DNA of 9,434 nucleotides from positions 1 through 9,434 of the forward strand of contig SYDV01000380.1 of the NCBI GenBank assembly GCA_005801395.1, read 5' to 3'. The stretch comes from Planctomycetia bacterium. Lineage in GTDB: Bacteria; Planctomycetota; UBA11346. Positions 5,821-9,434 of the stretch are shown here, one piece after another (positions within the stretch are counted from its first letter, which is position 1; each line of letters begins with the position of its first letter). The notes under the pieces were generated by a model. That model had not been told where the DNA came from, did no database searches, and saw only the letters and a list, made by a program, of their open reading frames with translations. The translations under genes and the position numbers were made by a program.

Positions 5821-6660
5821 ATGAGCAAAGGCGCCATCATTGACGAAGAATTCATCCAGCTAGTTGGGTTGTCAGATCAACTCCTAACCCTGAGCCGCAG
5901 CATGGAGAACAAGCACCACGAAGTGCTACAGGAATCGCTCTTCCATATTACGGTACAAGAATTGCCCGAAATTATCTACCTCGATCGCAAATACGTCTTT
6001 GAGAATCAACTGTCGATTCGCTCATCATATGGCAAAGATGAAAAAATATTAGTCTGGCTACAACGTGTTCAACGCACGCCTTCGCTCTCAAAGAAAAAAG
6101 AAGTCGTCGAATTACTCATGGTACGCGATTTATTTCTGCTCAACGACTGGCGAGAATTTCACCGTTTTAAGCAGTTTGTTAAATCGATGCGCATCTTAGA
6201 CGCCCAAGCGCGTAATTATTTAGTCGAGCATCACCGAGAATTTCCAACGATGGTCAACGATCCCATCGCCATGGACCGCATTCTTCTTAGTTTGGAGACG
6301 GTTGCAGATTGGCCTAATTTAGATCAGGGCAATGACACAAGTGCTTCATTGGAAGCCATTGCCAAAACTTATGGGAAATATTTAGCCCCCGTACGGTCAA
6401 GTCCTTTATTACCAAAGTTATTACTCAAACGAAACCCGGATGCGCGTTTTAATTTATTTCGTCTCTTTATTTTTGTTGAAGATCCGGAACATGGTTCCGA
6501 AGCCCTCGTTCGTTTTCTTATTAATTTAGGTAAAGAAGCGCAAGATGTTGATACCATAACCGCAACGAAAATACTGGGATCAGGTCGTGATCTGCAACGA
6601 GCTTTTTCCGCCATGCGAAAATATTTAATCTCACCTAACATGCCGATTCCCGAACTGTAA
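5821..6660 (+). CDS. Hypothetical protein, unrecognised, between astB and astD
   Basis: A 279-residue protein I do not recognise. It has no signal peptide, membrane segment, nucleotide-binding loop or metal motif that I can see. It is charged, rich in Leu, Arg, Lys and Glu, and looks mostly helical and cytoplasmic. Notable stretches are a charged central region KILVWLQRVQR to VRDLFLLNDWREFHRFKQF (75-119), a polar break about 163-176 (DWPNLDQGNDTSAS), and a C-terminal half with RFNLFRLFIFVEDPEHGSEA (209-228). This suggests two helical lobes. Codon choice and length support a real gene, as do the promoter just upstream and the terminator six bases after the stop. The ATG at 5821 is the first good start; the next, at codon 28, would lose conserved-looking charged sequence. 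Its place inside the ast genes does not by itself imply an arginine role. Confidence 0.8.
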   Translation: MSKGAIIDEEFIQLVGLSDQLLTLSRSMENKHHEVLQESLFHITVQELPEIIYLDRKYVFENQLSIRSSYGKDEKILVWLQRVQRTPSLSKKKEVVELLMVRDLFLLNDWREFHRFKQFVKSMRILDAQARNYLVEHHREFPTMVNDPIAMDRILLSLETVADWPNLDQGNDTSASLEAIAKTYGKYLAPVRSSPLLPKLLLKRNPDARFNLFRLFIFVEDPEHGSEALVRFLINLGKEAQDVDTITATKILGSGRDLQRAFSAMRKYLISPNMPIPEL

Positions 6661-6665
6661 TAAGC

Positions 6666-6687
6666 AATAACCGCCGGTTATTTTTCT
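6666..6687 (+). terminator. Rho-independent terminator after the unknown gene
   Basis: AATAACC (6666-6672), loop GCC, GGTTATT (6676-6682), followed by TTT and then CT, begins five bases after the TAA at 6658-6660. The stem is perfect and runs into a T-tract (6681-6685). It would separate this gene's transcript from astD, which then needs its own promoter. Confidence 0.7.
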
Positions 6688-6768
6688 CGGACGCTGCTCG
6701 CGATACTCACCGTTTTGCTGTGGCCAGGATTCGCTGGCGTTGACGTCGTGTATTGCTGTGATGTGGAC
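6688..6768 (+). promoter_or_regulatory. Region expected to hold the astD promoter
   Basis: Eighty-one bases separate the terminator from the astD ATG. TTGACG (6740-6745) is a good -35 hexamer but has no matching -10 at the right distance before the gene. GATACT (6702-6707) resembles a -10 box without a good -35. I cannot assign a promoter; an activator-dependent or sigma54-type signal is possible, but no GG-N10-GC element is evident. Confidence 0.2.
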
Positions 6769-8130
6769 ATGACCGCAACGCTCGCTTCCACAAATCCTTG
6801 GACCGGCAAGACCCTCGATCCCGTTCCTCGAACCGACACAAAAACAATTCAGGCTGACTGCGTAGCCATGAAAATGGCATTTCCCCATTGGCAAACACAA
6901 CGCGAACAGCGTTTTAATAAACTACAAAAACTTTCTTCATGCTTAGTTGCGCAACGCGAACAAATCATCACCTTATTGATTAATGAGGCAGGAAAAAATC
7001 GTGCTGACGCGGAGGCCGAAGCCGATTTATTACCAAAAAAAATCGCGATTAGCCTTGATGCCGGCTTGGCTCGTACACCGCAGGCAGTTAATTCTGCTAG
7101 TGATCCGCACACCTTCTGGCGACCACGTGGGGTCGCGGCTATTCTTGGGCCATTTAATTTCCCCCTGCATTTATTCCATGGTTTAATCGTGCCAGCGCTG
7201 ACGGTGGGCTGCACGGTGGTCGCCAAGCCCAGCGAACGTTGTCCCTTACTAGGACTCTATTATGCGCAACTGATCACTGAAGCCGGACTCGCTGATGTCT
7301 GTCGTATTATTATTGGTGATGCGGAAGCTGCCCAAACGCTGATCTCTCATCCGGCTATCAGCACGGTTGCTGCGGTTGGTGGGCAATCGATGGGATTAGC
7401 TTTATCGCGCACACTCGCCGCGCGACCGGATGTGGTTTTGGCCTTAGAGCTTGGTGGTGTAAATCCGGCATTGGTGTTAACCGACGCCGATATTCCCGCA
7501 GCATGTGTGGCCATTGCTGACGGTGCTTGGCGCATGGCTGGCCAACGCTGCACGGCAACGCGGCAGGTACACGTACCTCGTGCTCTCTTACCAACGATGC
7601 TGACCCAATTAACGGCGGCGCGAAAAATATGGCTTCCTGACGGCACTCCCACCGGAGGAAATAGTGCCTTAATTAATTCCGCAGCACGCGATGCAATGGC
7701 CACCATGGCAGCGAACTTGCCTAATGGTTTGAAGCTTATCGCCGGTGATCCATCTCGGCGCTTGAGCGACAGCACTTGCCTCGATCCATTATTGGCCGTG
7801 GTCGAACAGCCCTCTGCCCGCGCCTCCAACGTTTATCGTGAAGAACATTTCGGGCCATTTGTTATCGTCGATCCGTATGACGATGTAAATGAGTGTCTCG
7901 CACGTTTGTCAGTTAACCCGTATCGTTTAGCCGCTTCGATTTTTACGGAAAAACGCGAGGCTTTCTGTGCGCTGGCGGCAACATTGCCCTATGGTTTGGT
8001 CAATCACAACCGCCCCACAGCTGGTGCCCGCAGCGACATGCCTTTTGGTGGGCTCGGCAGCTCTGGCAACGGTCGCCCAGCCGCAATTGCAGCTGGGGCG
8101 ATCTTTGCCGATGAATGCGTCATTTGGTAA
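6769..8130 (+). CDS. astD: N-succinylglutamate 5-semialdehyde dehydrogenase, compact form
   Basis: A 453-residue cytoplasmic aldehyde dehydrogenase, assigned to AST step four: succinylglutamate semialdehyde plus NAD(P) to succinylglutamate. Superfamily residues are visible: Asn130 in GPFNFPLHL, Lys153 in VAKPSE, Glu227 in LELGGVNP, catalytic Cys261 in AGQRCTATR, and EEHFGPF (358-364). The segment GPFNFPLHLFHGLIVPAL (127-144) and the end PFGGLGSSGNGRPAAIAAGA (425-444) are close to AstD rather than to generic aldehyde dehydrogenases. It is about 40 residues shorter than E. coli AstD (492): it lacks the first strand (W-I-N-G-x-W) and the C-terminal tail. The usual F-T-G-S cofactor motif reads AVGGQSMG (202-209). 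ATG 6769 is chosen by alignment; a TTG at 6715 is in frame. The Shine-Dalgarno is weak. With astB nearby, the assignment is fairly firm. Confidence 0.88.
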   Translation: MTATLASTNPWTGKTLDPVPRTDTKTIQADCVAMKMAFPHWQTQREQRFNKLQKLSSCLVAQREQIITLLINEAGKNRADAEAEADLLPKKIAISLDAGLARTPQAVNSASDPHTFWRPRGVAAILGPFNFPLHLFHGLIVPALTVGCTVVAKPSERCPLLGLYYAQLITEAGLADVCRIIIGDAEAAQTLISHPAISTVAAVGGQSMGLALSRTLAARPDVVLALELGGVNPALVLTDADIPAACVAIADGAWRMAGQRCTATRQVHVPRALLPTMLTQLTAARKIWLPDGTPTGGNSALINSAARDAMATMAANLPNGLKLIAGDPSRRLSDSTCLDPLLAVVEQPSARASNVYREEHFGPFVIVDPYDDVNECLARLSVNPYRLAASIFTEKREAFCALAATLPYGLVNHNRPTAGARSDMPFGGLGSSGNGRPAAIAAGAIFADECVIW

Positions 8131-8137
8131 AATACTA

Positions 8138-9289
8138 TTAGTGCAAATTAAGTCGGCGAATGGTGGCGCTGAATACCACGCGACGATTGGCTGGTACAGG
8201 GATTTTAATAACCAAGGTATCAGCGCTTTTGCGTTCTAATTCACCCAGAGGATTGGCTTCTCCAACGGCTGATTCGTATTGTTCTGGAGCAATGCGCTTT
8301 TCCAATAATTGCTCTGGCTGCACCAAATCCCATTCACCTTCTGTGCGCTCAATGATTTCGATGATTTTCGTTTCCGTGGTAAAGTTTTCCGCTTCAAAAC
8401 GCATATCCCGCGCTTCGTGCCACAAGGCAGGTCGATTTTTATGGTCGCGCTGCACCACCTCTTGCCGCGTTTTTAATAATGCACGACGAACCGTCAGATC
8501 TTTACTATCGCCTAAATGTAAAGCCAATTCTTCACCGAGTGGAGTTGGCGTTGCCCAATCTTCTCCCATAAATGCTTCACTACCATTGGCGAGTTGAAAT
8601 ACGCGCACTTTAGCACCCGGTAGCATGCCGGTGCCTAAACCACTCTCGGCATTATTACGCAGTACATAATCGACCATGACGCGATCATGACCTTTTTGTG
8701 GATCAAACGTGTAGCGTTTAGTAAATGGCACGTTGAGAAATTTCGCCGCCAGTTGTTGTCGCGTTTCCCCACTCGCTAACGGACTATCGCGTAATTCACC
8801 AAACGACGCGCGCAGCGTTGCTTGATCATAGGTTTCACCGCTTCCGTTAATTAATCGTTGATAAAGACGTAAGGACAAAGTCGGTTTACCTTCGTCAATA
8901 ATGGCACGCATCGCGACTTCACGATTTAAGCCATCCAATAAATAACTAATGCGCACCTGGGCTGTTCCTGCTGCCTGCGATGACACATCCCAACTTAAAC
9001 TATTACTCTGACCAGGTGGATAGGTCGCACGAATAACCGAAAATGGCACGCCAGCCACGCCCATCACTTGAATGGAGCTACGATCAATCGACACGCCTAA
9101 CCACGTAAAATTAACGGTCGTAAGTCCTTGATCGAGCGTCAACGTTCGGGCTTCTTCGACCAACACCCGACCATTGTCTTCAAAGCTGACCATAACGCGT
9201 TCGCGGTCCGGTAGCGTCGTCAGTTTGACTTCGGCAAACGCTGAAGTCGCAAACATAGACATCAACATAACAGCGGCGAGAGTTTTCAT
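8138..9289 (-). CDS. Secreted DUF4139-family protein
   Basis: A 383-residue exported protein. Residues 1-19 are a Sec signal peptide (MKTLAAVMLMSMFATSAFA) with a type I cleavage site after AFA. The first part has the repeated DUF4139-family opening: NGRVLVEEARTLTLDQG (39-55), then VNFTWLGVSIDRSSIQV (59-75). RISYLLDGLNREVAMRAI (113-130) is the usual 'worked-on side-chain' strand pair. The C-terminal domain has MLPGAKVRVFQL (222-233), FMGED (240-244), and LALHLGDSKDLTVRR (255-269), typical of DUF4139. The family is widespread and periplasmic or surface exposed, with no agreed biochemical role. ATG 9289 is chosen because it starts the signal peptide and has GGAG eight bases upstream; the upstream ATG 9349 adds 20 residues that spoil the signal. 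It follows another minus-strand gene by 56 bases and converges on astD with 7 bases between stops. Confidence 0.82.
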   Translation of the reverse strand: MKTLAAVMLMSMFATSAFAEVKLTTLPDRERVMVSFEDNGRVLVEEARTLTLDQGLTTVNFTWLGVSIDRSSIQVMGVAGVPFSVIRATYPPGQSNSLSWDVSSQAAGTAQVRISYLLDGLNREVAMRAIIDEGKPTLSLRLYQRLINGSGETYDQATLRASFGELRDSPLASGETRQQLAAKFLNVPFTKRYTFDPQKGHDRVMVDYVLRNNAESGLGTGMLPGAKVRVFQLANGSEAFMGEDWATPTPLGEELALHLGDSKDLTVRRALLKTRQEVVQRDHKNRPALWHEARDMRFEAENFTTETKIIEIIERTEGEWDLVQPEQLLEKRIAPEQYESAVGEANPLGELERKSADTLVIKIPVPANRRVVFSATIRRLNLH

Positions 9290-9297
9290 ACTTGGTA

Positions 9298-9301
9298 CTC
9301 C
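9298..9301 (-). promoter_or_regulatory. Ribosome binding site of the DUF4139 gene
   Basis: Minus-strand GGAG, with an 8-base spacer to the ATG at 9289. It decides this start over the ATG at 9349, which has no such site. Confidence 0.6.
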
Positions 9302-9345
9302 GAAAAAATTGAACCGAGGATTAGCGAGTAGATTAGTGCGATGGT

Positions 9346-9434
9346 TCATGGCTTCGGCACCATTTTCGGCATTGGCTGTACGACAGGTGGACGTGGCGCG
9401 GGAACCAGGTCGCTACTGCGCACGGATATGGTGA
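9346..9434 (-). CDS. Proline-rich C-terminus of an unidentified gene (right edge)
   Basis: On the minus strand one frame is open from the right edge to TGA at 9348-9346 and encodes 28 residues ending SSDLVPAPRPPVVQP then MPKMVPKP. Such a Pro-rich, basic tail is common at the end of exported or envelope proteins, but no family can be named. A second minus frame stops early at a TAG, and a third reads into the next gene with a less protein-like composition. The 56-base spacing to the DUF4139 gene in the same direction suggests an operon. Confidence 0.45.
   Translation of the reverse strand, partial: TISVRSSDLVPAPRPPVVQPMPKMVPKP

Noticed and set aside
5658..5843. 61-codon + strand ORF in the right arm of the inverted-repeat element
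   Set aside because: Its Ser/Pro/Arg-rich start reflects the pyrimidine-rich repeat arm, and it overlaps the next gene out of frame.
7347..7829. 160-codon minus-strand ORF inside astD
   Set aside because: Fully antisense to catalytic parts of AstD; composition is typical of a reverse-strand shadow.
8160..8597. 145-codon + strand ORF opposite the DUF4139 gene
   Set aside because: Ser/Arg-rich antisense shadow of a conserved protein; no ribosome binding site.

Overview
The window looks like a mid-GC, densely packed proteobacterial chromosome segment. It is probably gammaproteobacterial, because it carries two enzymes of the arginine succinyltransferase (AST) pathway, Sec-type lipoproteins and a DUF4139-type periplasmic protein. 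I see no rRNA, tRNA, CRISPR array or intact insertion sequence.

Layout. The left edge holds the last codons of a + strand gene. Next is a 471-residue regulatory protein (282-1697) with FHA and GAF domains and a C-terminus that reads as an eroded HD-GYP domain. Two + strand lipoprotein genes follow, a tandem-CARDB protein (1765-2583) and a DUF1080/3-keto-disaccharide-hydrolase-like protein (2590-3318). They are probably translationally coupled. The second converges on proC (3315-4127, minus strand) with a 4-base overlap of stop codons. Divergent from proC is astB (4215-5501). A 319-bp gap then holds a 200-bp MITE-like element with 17-bp perfect terminal inverted repeats and a long inner inverted repeat (5534-5733), and after it a promoter-like pair lying directly on the start codon of an unrecognised 279-residue gene (5821-6660). 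That gene ends in a good intrinsic terminator. astD (6769-8130) follows and converges, 7 bp apart, on a minus-strand secreted DUF4139-family protein (8138-9289). Behind that is the proline-rich C-terminus of another minus-strand gene cut by the right edge.

How it fits together. AstB and AstD are the second and fourth steps of AST arginine catabolism (arginine to glutamate and succinate). ProC makes proline from pyrroline-5-carboxylate, so the centre of the window is an arginine/glutamate/proline neighbourhood. astA, astC and astE are not in the window. astB and astD are separated by a self-contained unit: mobile-type repeat, promoter, unknown gene, terminator. That is the most unusual architectural feature here. 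The other points worth a second look are the degenerate FHA-GAF-HD-GYP protein, the probable leaderless transcript of the unknown gene, and the compact, divergent AstD.
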